The notes: generated by a model from the sequence alone, not told the origin. A stretch of 16,840 nt of DNA from JAGOTP01 sp964415465 (GCA_964415465.1 CAYQAL010000018.1:1-16840), one strand, 5' to 3'; positions 6,819-13,028 are shown, counted from the first letter of the stretch. Program-made: numbers and translations.

Positions 6819-7658
6819 TTATCCCTTCTTCGCGCGCATGTCTTTGAGCAAGGCCAAATCTTCTTTACGGAATTCATCCGGCTCTGTTTCAAGGTACAAG
6901 TTCATGTGAGCGAGTTTTGGATGGTTCACGATCGCCTTGAACCCATCGAGGCCGATGAAGCCTTTTCCTAAATGCTCGTGACGGTCTTTGCGTGCGCCGA
7001 GTTCGACTTTTGAATCGTTACAATGGCTCATTTTTAATTTCGAAAGGCCAATAATTTTATCAAACTCGCTAAACGTTTGGTTCACTGTTTCTTCGGTGCG
7101 TAAATCATATCCGCTCGCAAACGCATGCGCCGTATCAAAGCAGATGCCGAGTTTTGGATGATCGACGCCACCTAGAAGAGTAGCGACTTCTTCGAAACGA
7201 TCGCCAATAACCGCACCTGCTCCGGCAGAGATTTCAATCAAGAGCTCTGTCGTACCCTCGTACTTTTCGTAAATTTCTTTGATGCCGTCAATGACGTATT
7301 GCTGACCCTTTTCTTCACCGACCTCCTTCGCGCTTCCTGGATGGAACATGACGTATTTTGCGCCAAGCACGCTACCGCGTTCAAGCTCCTCGCGCACGAT
7401 GCGAATGGAATTTTTGCGAATACGGTCTTCCGCATTCGCGAAGTTGATATAGTACGGGGCGTGAATGACCCATTCTTTGATGTCATGAGCCTTGCAGTTC
7501 GTATGGAACGCTTCCACCATTTCTGGTGTAAGTTTTGGGGCTGGACCGCCCTGTGGTGAGCGAGAGAAGAATTGAAACACCTCGCAGCCAAGTTCTCCTG
7601 CATTCACTGGACCGTTTTGGAGACCGCCTGCGACCGAGACGTGAGCGCCGAAATACAT
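6819..7658 (-). CDS. nfo: Endonuclease IV (AP endonuclease)
   Basis: Endonuclease IV cleaves the backbone 5' of abasic sites and removes blocking 3' ends during base-excision repair, using three Zn ions in a TIM barrel. The product has 279 residues. The expected metal ligands are visible in order: HAPYYIN (His), MFHPGS (His), LIEISAG (Glu), CFDTAHAFASGYD (Asp, His), KMSHCNDSK (His), DRHEHLGKG (Asp, His) and LETEPDE (Glu). ATG 7658 (MYFGAHVSVAGG) matches the family N terminus (M-x-x-I/F-G-A-H-V-S). An in-frame TTG at 7679 would add seven unconserved residues and overlap the predicted -10 box. It appears to head an nfo-DUF167 unit. Confidence 0.97.
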   Translation of the reverse strand: MYFGAHVSVAGGLQNGPVNAGELGCEVFQFFSRSPQGGPAPKLTPEMVEAFHTNCKAHDIKEWVIHAPYYINFANAEDRIRKNSIRIVREELERGSVLGAKYVMFHPGSAKEVGEEKGQQYVIDGIKEIYEKYEGTTELLIEISAGAGAVIGDRFEEVATLLGGVDHPKLGICFDTAHAFASGYDLRTEETVNQTFSEFDKIIGLSKLKMSHCNDSKVELGARKDRHEHLGKGFIGLDGFKAIVNHPKLAHMNLYLETEPDEFRKEDLALLKDMRAKKG

Positions 7659-7668
7659 ATGTGAACCC

Positions 7669-7697
7669 ACTCTACTCAAATCACCCTTGTTTGTCAG
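7669..7697 (-). promoter_or_regulatory. Predicted nfo promoter, near-leaderless
   Basis: On the minus strand, -35 CTGACA (7692-7697, 5 of 6) and -10 TAGAGT (7669-7674, 4 of 6) are spaced by 17 bp. Ten nt separate the -10 from ATG 7658. It converges on the same 50 bp as the divergent promoter of the 7724 gene. Confidence 0.6.
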
Positions 7698-7704
7698 GGA
7701 GGGG

Positions 7705-7713
7705 TGGTATACT
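7705..7713 (+). promoter_or_regulatory. Extended -10 promoter of the 7724 membrane protein gene
   Basis: TGG-TATACT is an extended -10 (TGn plus 5 of 6 matches to TATAAT). It ends 10 nt before ATG 7724, implying an almost leaderless mRNA. The -35 is weak (TTGTTT at 7687-7692 with a 15-bp spacer), as is common for extended -10 promoters. Confidence 0.55.
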
Positions 7714-7723
7714 CGCCCGAGGT

Positions 7724-8725
7724 ATGAGGCTGTCTGTTCGAAAAGTGAATGGTATTAACATAGCACTTCTTATCGTGAGTGCGTTGGTCGCCTTTCGTTT
7801 TCCGCTGGAAACCTTTTTAGGGGCATATGCATTTTTGGGTCCACTTCATTATCTAACTGAGATTTCGTGGCTGGAACAAAAGCGCTATTTTTTGCCGAGT
7901 AAGCAGTGGATCTTGGGACTCGTTTGTTTATGTGCGTTCGTCTTTCCACTGGGCTATCTGTTTGTGAAGGTGGCAACAGTGAGTATGGTCGCGGTGACAA
8001 TTGCCTTTTTGGGAACAGGATTGTTCTTGTATGCCAAGCAACAAAAAACAGCTTGGCTTTTTCTTTTTGTGGGAAGTGTTGCGCTCATCACAGCGTTTTA
8101 CGCTTCGCTTACGGTTCTGCGTTCAGTGGAATTGGTCGCCGTTCTTCTGCCGACGTTGGTACACGTAAGTCTTTTTACGGGGCTGTTCATGTTGAGTGGC
8201 GCGCTGCGTGAAAAGGGGTGGAAAGATCTTGGGTTCGTGACATTCGGACTCTTCGTGCTCTGTGCAATTGGTTTATTCGTGTCAGGTGCCTGGGTTCCGA
8301 GTTGGGGTGCTTCGGCCGCTGCGCGGCCTCTCTACAGTGCGTTTTATGGTGTGAATGAAACCGTGCTTCGTTGGTTCACGAGTGATGTACCGATGTCTGT
8401 GAGGTTGTTTGATTCGGCACTTGGACTAGGACTCATGCGTTTTATCGCGTTCGCCTATCTCTATCATTATCTCAATTGGTTTTCGAAGACGTCGATCATT
8501 CAATGGCACGCGGTCTCGAAGCGAAGGGTAGTTGCCATTCTCTGTATGTGGATTATCACGATCGGGGTGTATCTAGTGGATTATCGAGTTGGGTTCCTCG
8601 CGCTGTATTTTTTAAGTTTGCTCCACGTCTTTTTGGAGTTTCCATTGAACTGGAAAACGCTCACTCAGCTGCCTGGCCTCGTGAAGCAGCGATTCGGTGT
8701 CTCTCTTTCAAAAACAACTGCTTGA
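7724..8725 (+). CDS. Polytopic membrane protein of unknown function
   Basis: A 333-residue protein with about nine or ten hydrophobic helices and little soluble mass. Two motifs stand out: GPLHYLTEISWL near residue 40 and FAYLYHYLNWFSKTSIIQWH in the C-terminal third, both His/Tyr/Trp-rich and inside or beside membrane helices. From memory they resemble a family of integral membrane proteins, frequent in Bacteroidota, loosely compared with Brp/Blh-type carotenoid oxygenases. I cannot confirm the link, and no catalytic role should be assumed. ATG 7724 is fixed by the extended -10 box 10 nt upstream. It is divergent from nfo and shares the intergenic promoter region. Confidence 0.85.
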   Translation: MRLSVRKVNGINIALLIVSALVAFRFPLETFLGAYAFLGPLHYLTEISWLEQKRYFLPSKQWILGLVCLCAFVFPLGYLFVKVATVSMVAVTIAFLGTGLFLYAKQQKTAWLFLFVGSVALITAFYASLTVLRSVELVAVLLPTLVHVSLFTGLFMLSGALREKGWKDLGFVTFGLFVLCAIGLFVSGAWVPSWGASAAARPLYSAFYGVNETVLRWFTSDVPMSVRLFDSALGLGLMRFIAFAYLYHYLNWFSKTSIIQWHAVSKRRVVAILCMWIITIGVYLVDYRVGFLALYFLSLLHVFLEFPLNWKTLTQLPGLVKQRFGVSLSKTTA

Positions 8726-8751
8726 CCAGTTACGCAAAAGAATGGAATGAT
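8722..8751 (+). promoter_or_regulatory. Possible promoter for the structured RNA / 8931 gene
   Basis: -35 TTGACC (8722-8727, 5 of 6) and -10 AATGAT (8746-8751, 4 of 6) with an 18-bp spacer overlap the stop codon of the membrane protein gene. The predicted start, about 8758, falls a few nt before the first arm of the long stem at 8764. Confidence 0.45.
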
Positions 8752-8763
8752 TGATGTATTAAC

Positions 8764-8879
8764 TTCATCGTTCACGTTTGCGCGAGCGCGCGTCGTACGG
8801 GTCTCTCTGACGAAAGAGGACTCTGTTGATCGTACTCGAACGATGAATGTAGCCCCCTCTCGTCAGAGAGGGGGCTTTT
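8764..8879 (+). ncRNA. Structured leader or small RNA ending in an intrinsic terminator (attenuator-like)
   Basis: A perfect 10-bp inverted repeat (TTCATCGTTC 8764-8773 with GAACGATGAA 8838-8847) closes a 64-nt GC-rich loop. It is followed by a terminator: GCCCCCTCTC 8852-8861 with GAGAGGGGGC 8866-8875, loop GTCA, then TTTT. A segment in the first loop, CTCTCTGACGA (8803-8813), is perfectly complementary over 11 nt to TCGTCAGAGAG (8860-8870), which includes the terminator loop and descending arm. The two folds are mutually exclusive, as in terminator/antiterminator leaders. I recognise no known riboswitch, T-box, tRNA or SRP RNA signature. It could equally be a small RNA or just the 3' terminator of the upstream gene. 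Confidence 0.5.
8852..8879 (+). terminator. Intrinsic terminator between the membrane protein gene and the 8931 ORF
   Basis: A 10-bp GC-rich stem (8852-8861 with 8866-8875), a GTCA tetraloop and a TTTT tail. It would stop transcripts from the upstream gene or from the promoter at 8722 unless its descending arm is sequestered by 8803-8813. Confidence 0.85.
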
Positions 8880-8881
8880 GT

Positions 8882-8905
8882 ATCTCATGCAACTACGCAT
8901 GAGAT
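8882..8905 (+). repeat. 9-bp inverted repeat in the 8931 leader
   Basis: ATCTCATGC (8882-8890) and GCATGAGAT (8897-8905) form a perfect hairpin with a 6-nt loop. It lies directly after the terminator and ends 25 nt before the ATG of the 8931 ORF, near its ribosome-binding site. It could be an operator or an RNA hairpin. Confidence 0.6.
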
Positions 8906-8930
8906 CTGGCCCAGAAAGGATGAATCGAAC

Positions 8931-9359
8931 ATGAGTGAATCTGAGTTGTCGGAAGAAGAGTGGCTGAAGCGCTGGAAGGAGGAGCTCGTCGCCAAGGGAT
9001 GGACGCCTCTGTCGGACGGAGTGCTGTTCTTCGCTTCCGCCTGCGAGCGGCACTATGGCTTTCGCCGCAGTTCCTTCACCTGCCCGCACTACGGGTTGGT
9101 TGACCACGTACACGTGACCTTCGTGGAGGACGAGGGTGGCACGGCCTATCTCTGGCCGGTCGCGCGTTCGCAGGAAGCGATGCGTCTCCTCGCGGAAGCG
9201 CTCGACGCCAAGGGCCACCTGAAGGGGATTCGTGAACTCCTCATCACGCACTCTGCGGTTCAACGGCTGCCGGAAGTGGCAACGCCCGAAGAGCTCACCG
9301 AGATCCGCGAAGCGATCGTCTCGGGAAGGCTCACGTCCGGTTGGATCTACGAGTCCTAA
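8931..9359 (+). CDS. Orphan hypothetical protein (142 aa)
   Basis: I do not recognise this protein. It has 142 residues, is soluble and acidic at the N terminus (MSESELSEEEWLKRWKEELV). A His/Cys/aromatic-rich middle contains CERHYGF, FTCPHYG and LVDHVHVTF (about 37-66). A helical C-terminal half ends TSGWIYES. The C-x-n-H and C-P-H arrangement might bind metal, but no known finger pattern fits. G/C dominates third codon positions, unlike the core neighbours. An AAGGA Shine-Dalgarno lies 10 nt before ATG 8931. Its leader contains the attenuator-like fold and a second hairpin, so expression is probably regulated after transcription starts. Confidence 0.75.
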   Translation: MSESELSEEEWLKRWKEELVAKGWTPLSDGVLFFASACERHYGFRRSSFTCPHYGLVDHVHVTFVEDEGGTAYLWPVARSQEAMRLLAEALDAKGHLKGIRELLITHSAVQRLPEVATPEELTEIREAIVSGRLTSGWIYES

Positions 9360-9397
9360 CGGGTGACGCGCCATCCTCATCTACCTGAAAGGAGGTG

Positions 9398-9434
9398 AAA
9401 AAGAAAAACGCCAGCAAGTGCTCCCTTGCTGGCG
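9398..9434 (-). terminator. Trigger factor intrinsic terminator
   Basis: A perfect 10-bp stem (9409-9418 with 9425-9434) and 6-nt loop, followed on the minus strand by TTTTTCTTTTT, about 22 nt after the tig stop. The plus-strand side has no T-run, so it mainly serves the leftward transcript. Confidence 0.88.
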
Positions 9435-9455
9435 TCGTTCCCGTTGCGAACGTGT

Positions 9456-10808
9456 TTACTCCTGCTCCTTCTTTTCCTTTGAAGCTTTTTCTTTCTTAGC
9501 TGGTTTATCTTCCGTCACATTCTTTACACACTTGTCTTTCAGCCATTCGAGCGCTTTGCGGTTGCGCATTTGGATCATGACGTAGTCGCGGTAGTCAGGA
9601 GACGTGACACGAGCACGCGTTTCGTTGTCGCCTTTGCGAAGCGAGTTCAAGATCGCGTCAATCTCTTCGTCAACTTCTTCGTCTTTGACCTCGACACCAG
9701 CCTCTTTAGCGAAAGCCTTGATCAAGACAGCGGACTTGATGCGGCGTACAGCTTGAGGGGCGAATTCGATCTTGAGATCGTCTGCGGTTTTCTTGATGTT
9801 GGAAAGGTAGTCTTCCCACTTCATGCCCTGCTGGTCGATGCCCTGCTGCAATTCAGCGATCATGCGACGCACTTCTTCGTTGACCAAAATTTCTGGGATG
9901 TCGGTGAAGGTCGACTTCTCGGTGAGCTGTTCGAGCATGGCGACTTCAGCGGCTTCGTCGGCTTTCTGGTTGGACTCGTTCTCCATGTTCTCGCGAATCT
10001 TCTTACGAAGATCAGCGACATCCGTTGCGCCAACGGCTTTTGAGAACTCCTCGTCTACGGCTGGAAGCTGGAGTTCAAAGACTTCTTTGGCTTTCACATT
10101 GAAGTTAATGTCCTGACCCGCGATGTGCTTCTGGTAGTGCTCCTTTGGGAATGGGAGGGTGAAGTTGCGTTCATCGCCAGCCTTGATGCCGATCAATTCT
10201 TTGGCGAAACCAGGGATGTAATGCTCTTCGGACAAGTAGACGCGGTAGCCAGCTCCAGCGCCACCATCGATGATAACGTTATCTTTTTTCATCTCGAGGT
10301 CGATCACAACCAAGTCGTCAGCGGTCGCAGCGCGATCAACGGCGGCTTCGCTGCGGCGCATTTTGCGGATTTGCTCGATCGTGTTGTCGATCTGTGATTC
10401 GTCGATCTTGGTACCCTTGCGCTCGATCGAGCAGTCCTTAAGTTCTGGAAGTTTGGTAACTGTTGGTTCGACTGGGGCGATGACGGTGAACTTGATTGGC
10501 TGATCTGGCGTCATCTGGTCGACGTTCACGTTTGGTGAGCCAACAGGGGAGAGTTTGTTGTCGACAACAGCACGTACATACGATGCACGAACAATGCGCT
10601 CTAGGGCGTGTTCCAAGACGACCATTGGTCCATAGAGGCGCATACCATCCGCGAACGGGAGCTTGCCTGGGCGGAAGCCTGGGACTGGGCGAGCGGCGGA
10701 CAATTCTTTGACCGCTTCTTCCATGTATGGACGCGCTTCTTCAACGCTAACCGTAAATTCCAGTTTTACTTCAGACTTCGGGAGTTGGGTGACGACAATT
10801 TCAGGCAT
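9456..10808 (-). CDS. tig: Trigger factor (ribosome-associated chaperone)
   Basis: Trigger factor binds ribosomal protein L23 at the exit tunnel, shields nascent chains and has peptidyl-prolyl isomerase activity. The product has 450 residues, near the family norm. The N-terminal ribosome-docking signature GFRPGKLP is at 44-51. An FKBP-type PPIase domain follows at about 150-240 (DDLVVIDLEMKK ... VYLSEEHYIPGFAKELIGIKAGD), then the helical C-terminal chaperone arms (about 250-430). The last 20 residues are a low-complexity Lys/Glu tail. No Shine-Dalgarno precedes ATG 10808. The gene stands alone between two orphan ORFs, without the clpP/clpX neighbours seen in many genomes. Confidence 0.96.
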   Translation of the reverse strand: MPEIVVTQLPKSEVKLEFTVSVEEARPYMEEAVKELSAARPVPGFRPGKLPFADGMRLYGPMVVLEHALERIVRASYVRAVVDNKLSPVGSPNVNVDQMTPDQPIKFTVIAPVEPTVTKLPELKDCSIERKGTKIDESQIDNTIEQIRKMRRSEAAVDRAATADDLVVIDLEMKKDNVIIDGGAGAGYRVYLSEEHYIPGFAKELIGIKAGDERNFTLPFPKEHYQKHIAGQDINFNVKAKEVFELQLPAVDEEFSKAVGATDVADLRKKIRENMENESNQKADEAAEVAMLEQLTEKSTFTDIPEILVNEEVRRMIAELQQGIDQQGMKWEDYLSNIKKTADDLKIEFAPQAVRRIKSAVLIKAFAKEAGVEVKDEEVDEEIDAILNSLRKGDNETRARVTSPDYRDYVMIQMRNRKALEWLKDKCVKNVTEDKPAKKEKASKEKKEQE

Positions 10809-10831
10809 AAAATGGGGAAAAAGTGGTCTCG

Positions 10832-10860
10832 AGCGTACGAGAAAAAAACGCTGACGTCAA
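10832..10860 (-). promoter_or_regulatory. Predicted tig promoter
   Basis: On the minus strand, -35 TTGACG (10855-10860, 5 of 6) and a weak -10 TACGCT (10832-10837, 3 of 6) are spaced by 17 bp. The leader to ATG 10808 would be about 17 nt and contains no Shine-Dalgarno. Confidence 0.45.
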
Positions 10861-10884
10861 TTTACTGAATTCTCGTTTAAAAAC

Positions 10885-10920
10885 AGTCGCACCCACAATC
10901 CGAGGTGGGGGACCGTGGGT
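10885..10920 (-). terminator. Possible terminator of the 10939 ORF
   Basis: CACCCAC and GTGGGTG arms (about 10890-10896 and 10915-10921) form a 7-bp stem around a G/C-rich loop. On the minus strand the stem is followed by CGACTGTTTTTAAA. It lies about 18 nt past the stop of the orphan ORF. Confidence 0.5.
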
Positions 10921-10938
10921 GTAGGGTGGCGGCTGTAA

Positions 10939-11187
10939 TTACAGCTGCGCGCTCTGGTGCGACGGGGGCGTCGCCAGAGAAGGAAGATCGGCGGCCCGCT
11001 TGGGACCGACCGAGGGCTCTGCTGCACAAGGCGGCGGAGCGGTCGGCTGATCGAACAGCCGAACGGTGGTTCCGGGCGGCGCGAGGACCGCCGGGGTGTT
11101 CTTGAGAGGGATGCCATAGCCGATTTTCGTCGGCGGACGATCCCACTCGCCGTTCCGAATACTTTCTCGAAGTCGGTTGCTCAGCAT
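10939..11187 (-). CDS. Small orphan hypothetical protein (82 aa)
   Basis: I do not recognise it. The 82-residue product starts MLSNRLRESIRNGEWDRPPT and has a plausible beta-rich centre, KIGYGIPLKNTPAVLAPPGT (residues 22-41). It ends in a Pro/Ala/Ser-rich, probably disordered tail. Of the overlapping frames, this one reads most like a natural protein; 10877-11242 minus and 10905-11105 plus look like Arg-rich shadows. An in-frame TAG four codons upstream supports the start. The nearest Shine-Dalgarno (GGAGG) is 13 nt away, which is long. Codon composition is G/C-rich like the other orphans. It is divergent from ychF and tandem with tig. Confidence 0.5.
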   Translation of the reverse strand: MLSNRLRESIRNGEWDRPPTKIGYGIPLKNTPAVLAPPGTTVRLFDQPTAPPPCAAEPSVGPKRAADLPSLATPPSHQSAQL

Positions 11188-11209
11188 TGCGTCTGCCTAG
11201 CCTCCAATA

Positions 11210-11227
11210 GAGAAGCGTCTGCTTCTC
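11210..11227. repeat. 7-bp inverted repeat upstream of the 10939 ORF
   Basis: GAGAAGC (11210-11216) and GCTTCTC (11221-11227) with a 4-nt spacer lie between the divergent starts of the 10939 ORF and ychF. It could be an operator or a 5' hairpin of the leftward transcript. Confidence 0.45.
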
Positions 11228-11292
11228 CAAAGGACCTGTCAATGCTGCTTTCGGTGCATAACCTGTGCTTGCATTTTTCTTGAGTTGGGACG

Positions 11293-11321
11293 TTGCCTTT
11301 TCGGTCGATTCCCCTTAGGAT
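11293..11321 (+). promoter_or_regulatory. Predicted ychF promoter, near-leaderless
   Basis: -35 TTGCCT (11293-11298, 4 of 6) and -10 TAGGAT (11316-11321, 4 of 6) have a 17-bp spacer. The -10 ends 11 nt before ATG 11333, so the leader would be about 5 nt or absent. There is no Shine-Dalgarno. Confidence 0.6.
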
Positions 11322-11332
11322 GGCCCTCGTCT

Positions 11333-12280
11333 ATGTCACTCCAAATTGGAATCGTTGGGTTGCCGAACGTTGGGAAATCGACCCTGTTTAGCGCTGTTAC
11401 GAAGAAGCAGGTCGATTGCGCCAACTACCCGTTTTGTACGATCGACCCGAACGTGGGAGTGGTTGAAGTTCCGGATGAGCGCCTGAAGCGCTTGGCCGAG
11501 TTCGATAAGAGCGCGAAGGTTGTGTCAACGGTCATTGAGTTCGTTGATATTGCTGGGCTCGTGAAGGGCGCATCAGAAGGCCAAGGTTTAGGCAACAAGT
11601 TTTTGGCACACATTCGTGAAACAGACGCGATCGCTCAGGTAGTTCGTGCCTTTGATGATTCGAACATTCTGCACGTCGATGGATCGGTAAACCCACAGCG
11701 CGATGCGGAGACAATTAATACGGAACTCGCGATCGCAGATTTGGATAGCGTTTCCAAGCGTCTTCAGAACGCAGAGAAGCAGATGAAGTCGGGAGCGAAT
11801 AAAGTGCTTGAAGCCGAGATGGCTGTACTAAAAAAAGCGCTCGCTGCCTTGAACGAAGGAGCGATGTTGCGTGATCTCGAATGGACAGACGATGAGCGCC
11901 TCATTTTGAAACCATTTTCGTTCCTGACGATGAAGCCGATGCTATACGTCGTGAACGTCAGCGAATCGCAATTACAGGATGGATCATGGAAAGAGCGTGT
12001 TCAGGGGATCAAGGGCGCCTTTGTCCCGGTATGTGTAAAAATGGAAGCAGAACTNNNNNNNNNNNNNNNNNNNNNNNNNNNNNNNNNNNNNNNNNNNNNN
12101 NNNNNNNNNNNNNNNNNNNNNNNNNNNNNNNNNNNNNNNNNNNNNNNNNNNNNNAATTGGAAAGACTATTTGGATAACGGTGGAGAAGCGGGTTGTCGTG
12201 CGAAAGGTCTCACTCGTGTCGAAGGCAAGGACTACGTGATGCAGGATGGAGATGTGTGTTACTTCCGGGTGAATGCGTAG
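11333..12280 (+). CDS. ychF: Redox-regulated ATPase YchF (OLA1 family), interrupted by an assembly gap
   Basis: YchF is an Obg-related P-loop NTPase that prefers ATP and associates with ribosomes. Visible motifs: G1 GLPNVGKST at 9-17, G3 DIAGL at 72-76 followed by VKGASEGQGLGNKFL, and NVSE in place of the usual NKxD G4 motif, the substitution linked to ATP preference. The C-terminal end after the gap, including GKDYVMQDGDVCYFRVNA, is the typical TGS-domain finish. I start at ATG 11333 (MSLQIGIVGL); upstream in-frame codons to 11285 cover the promoter. About 240 residues precede and 41 follow the 100-N gap. Against a usual length of about 363, roughly 80 residues are missing, so the true gap is nearer 240 nt. 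Confidence 0.95.
   Translation: MSLQIGIVGLPNVGKSTLFSAVTKKQVDCANYPFCTIDPNVGVVEVPDERLKRLAEFDKSAKVVSTVIEFVDIAGLVKGASEGQGLGNKFLAHIRETDAIAQVVRAFDDSNILHVDGSVNPQRDAETINTELAIADLDSVSKRLQNAEKQMKSGANKVLEAEMAVLKKALAALNEGAMLRDLEWTDDERLILKPFSFLTMKPMLYVVNVSESQLQDGSWKERVQGIKGAFVPVCVKMEAEXXXXXXXXXXXXXXXXXXXXXXXXXXXXXXXXXXNWKDYLDNGGEAGCRAKGLTRVEGKDYVMQDGDVCYFRVNA
12055..12154. other. Assembly gap (100 N) inside ychF
   Basis: Exactly 100 unknown bases inside a conserved gene. The family length implies more sequence is missing than 100 nt. Confidence 0.95.
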
Positions 12281-12308
12281 TCGGTGCGATAAGCTAAGCG
12301 AACGGAAG

Positions 12309-12359
12309 ACGCCACCCCTGCAAGGAAGAAGGCCGAGAGCGGCGTTTCCGGGGTGGCGT
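12309..12359. repeat. Long GC-rich inverted repeat after ychF
   Basis: A perfect 10-bp outer stem (ACGCCACCCC 12309-12318 with GGGGTGGCGT 12350-12359) encloses further nested pairing (GGAA/TTCC and GCCG/CGGC). There is no T-run on either side, so it is a weak candidate as a classical terminator. It could be a 3'-end stabiliser for ychF. Confidence 0.6.
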
Positions 12360-12366
12360 TGGTGTG

Positions 12367-12388
12367 ACCGAGCGCGTGAGCGCTCGGT
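12367..12388. repeat. 9-bp hairpin between ychF and the 12396 ORF
   Basis: ACCGAGCGC (12367-12375) and GCGCTCGGT (12380-12388) form a perfect stem with a GTGA loop, 8 nt past the stop of the minus-strand ORF. A short TTTGGTTGT follows on the plus strand. It may act as an imperfect terminator for one or both convergent genes. Confidence 0.55.
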
Positions 12389-12395
12389 TTGGTTG

Positions 12396-13028
12396 TCAGC
12401 GGTTGGCTCGTTCCAGGATCTGGTAGAGCTCACCGTGGTCAGTGATCCGATCTTGAAAGCCGATGAGCTGGCGGGTCGCGACGTGGACGCGACCCTCATC
12501 GTTGATCGTGTAGCGGACCAGGCCGAGCGCGCCAGTGGGGCCGAGTAGACCCCGGTTCCGGCCATGCAGGTCGTATTGGGCGGCCTCGAGCAGGCCTACC
12601 ACATGCGCCTCCGTGATGTCCTGGGCTCGTTCCACGGGTTCCCGATCCGGACCCTTTGCGTAGATGATCTCAGGTTCGCCGAGATGCAGTCCACTGCGCG
12701 GGTTGATCTGGAGCAGGCTCCGCCAGGGGGAGACCCAGAAGCCTTGCCGGGTGTCGAGCGATCGAATAGCCCAGTGACCCTCGAGGTACCCGATCTCCCA
12801 GCAGGAGGCAGTGTGTGGCGGGACGGCACCCCACCGGCACTTCTCGAAGTACCAGAGTCCTCCGACGACTGCGACGAGCAGGATCGGGTAGTAGACGAGG
12901 GCGTCGGTGGCGATGAGTTCGCGCGCGTAGGCGACGCCGCCAACGAGCATCACCAGGGCCGCGGCCAAGGTGAGGAAGGCTCGCTGCTCGCGAATCGGGA
13001 GAATCTCGAGACCAGACTTCTGGGGCAT
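12396..13028 (-). CDS. Orphan two-TM membrane protein (210 aa)
   Basis: I do not recognise this protein. The 210 residues begin with a short basic/polar N terminus. Two hydrophobic helices follow (about 17-34 and 44-60), then a 150-residue soluble domain with a WEIGYLEGHWAIRSLDTRQG segment and a helical C-terminal part. The topology suggests a hairpin anchor with the C-terminal domain probably cytoplasmic. ATG 13028 has a good Shine-Dalgarno (GAGGT, 4 nt spacing). Third positions are G/C-rich compared with galU beside it. It converges on ychF and diverges from galU, and is flanked by strong hairpins at its 3' side. Confidence 0.7.
   Translation of the reverse strand: MPQKSGLEILPIREQRAFLTLAAALVMLVGGVAYARELIATDALVYYPILLVAVVGGLWYFEKCRWGAVPPHTASCWEIGYLEGHWAIRSLDTRQGFWVSPWRSLLQINPRSGLHLGEPEIIYAKGPDREPVERAQDITEAHVVGLLEAAQYDLHGRNRGLLGPTGALGLVRYTINDEGRVHVATRQLIGFQDRITDHGELYQILERANR

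Noticed and set aside
8764..8847. tRNA or SRP RNA gene at the long stem
   Set aside because: No T-loop (TTCAA/GGTTC) with a CCA-end cloverleaf spacing and no SRP tetraloop/asymmetric loop motif could be found.
8772..9380. 202-codon minus-strand ORF opposite the 8931 gene
   Set aside because: It spans the structured leader and terminator and is rich in Arg, Pro and Leu as expected of a shadow; the plus frame has the Shine-Dalgarno and a more natural composition.
9430..9452. Integron-type attC site suggested by CGTTC/GAACG near the orphan ORF
   Set aside because: No pair of core sites (RYYYAAC/GTTRRRY) in proper order was found and the main hairpin is fully explained as the tig terminator.
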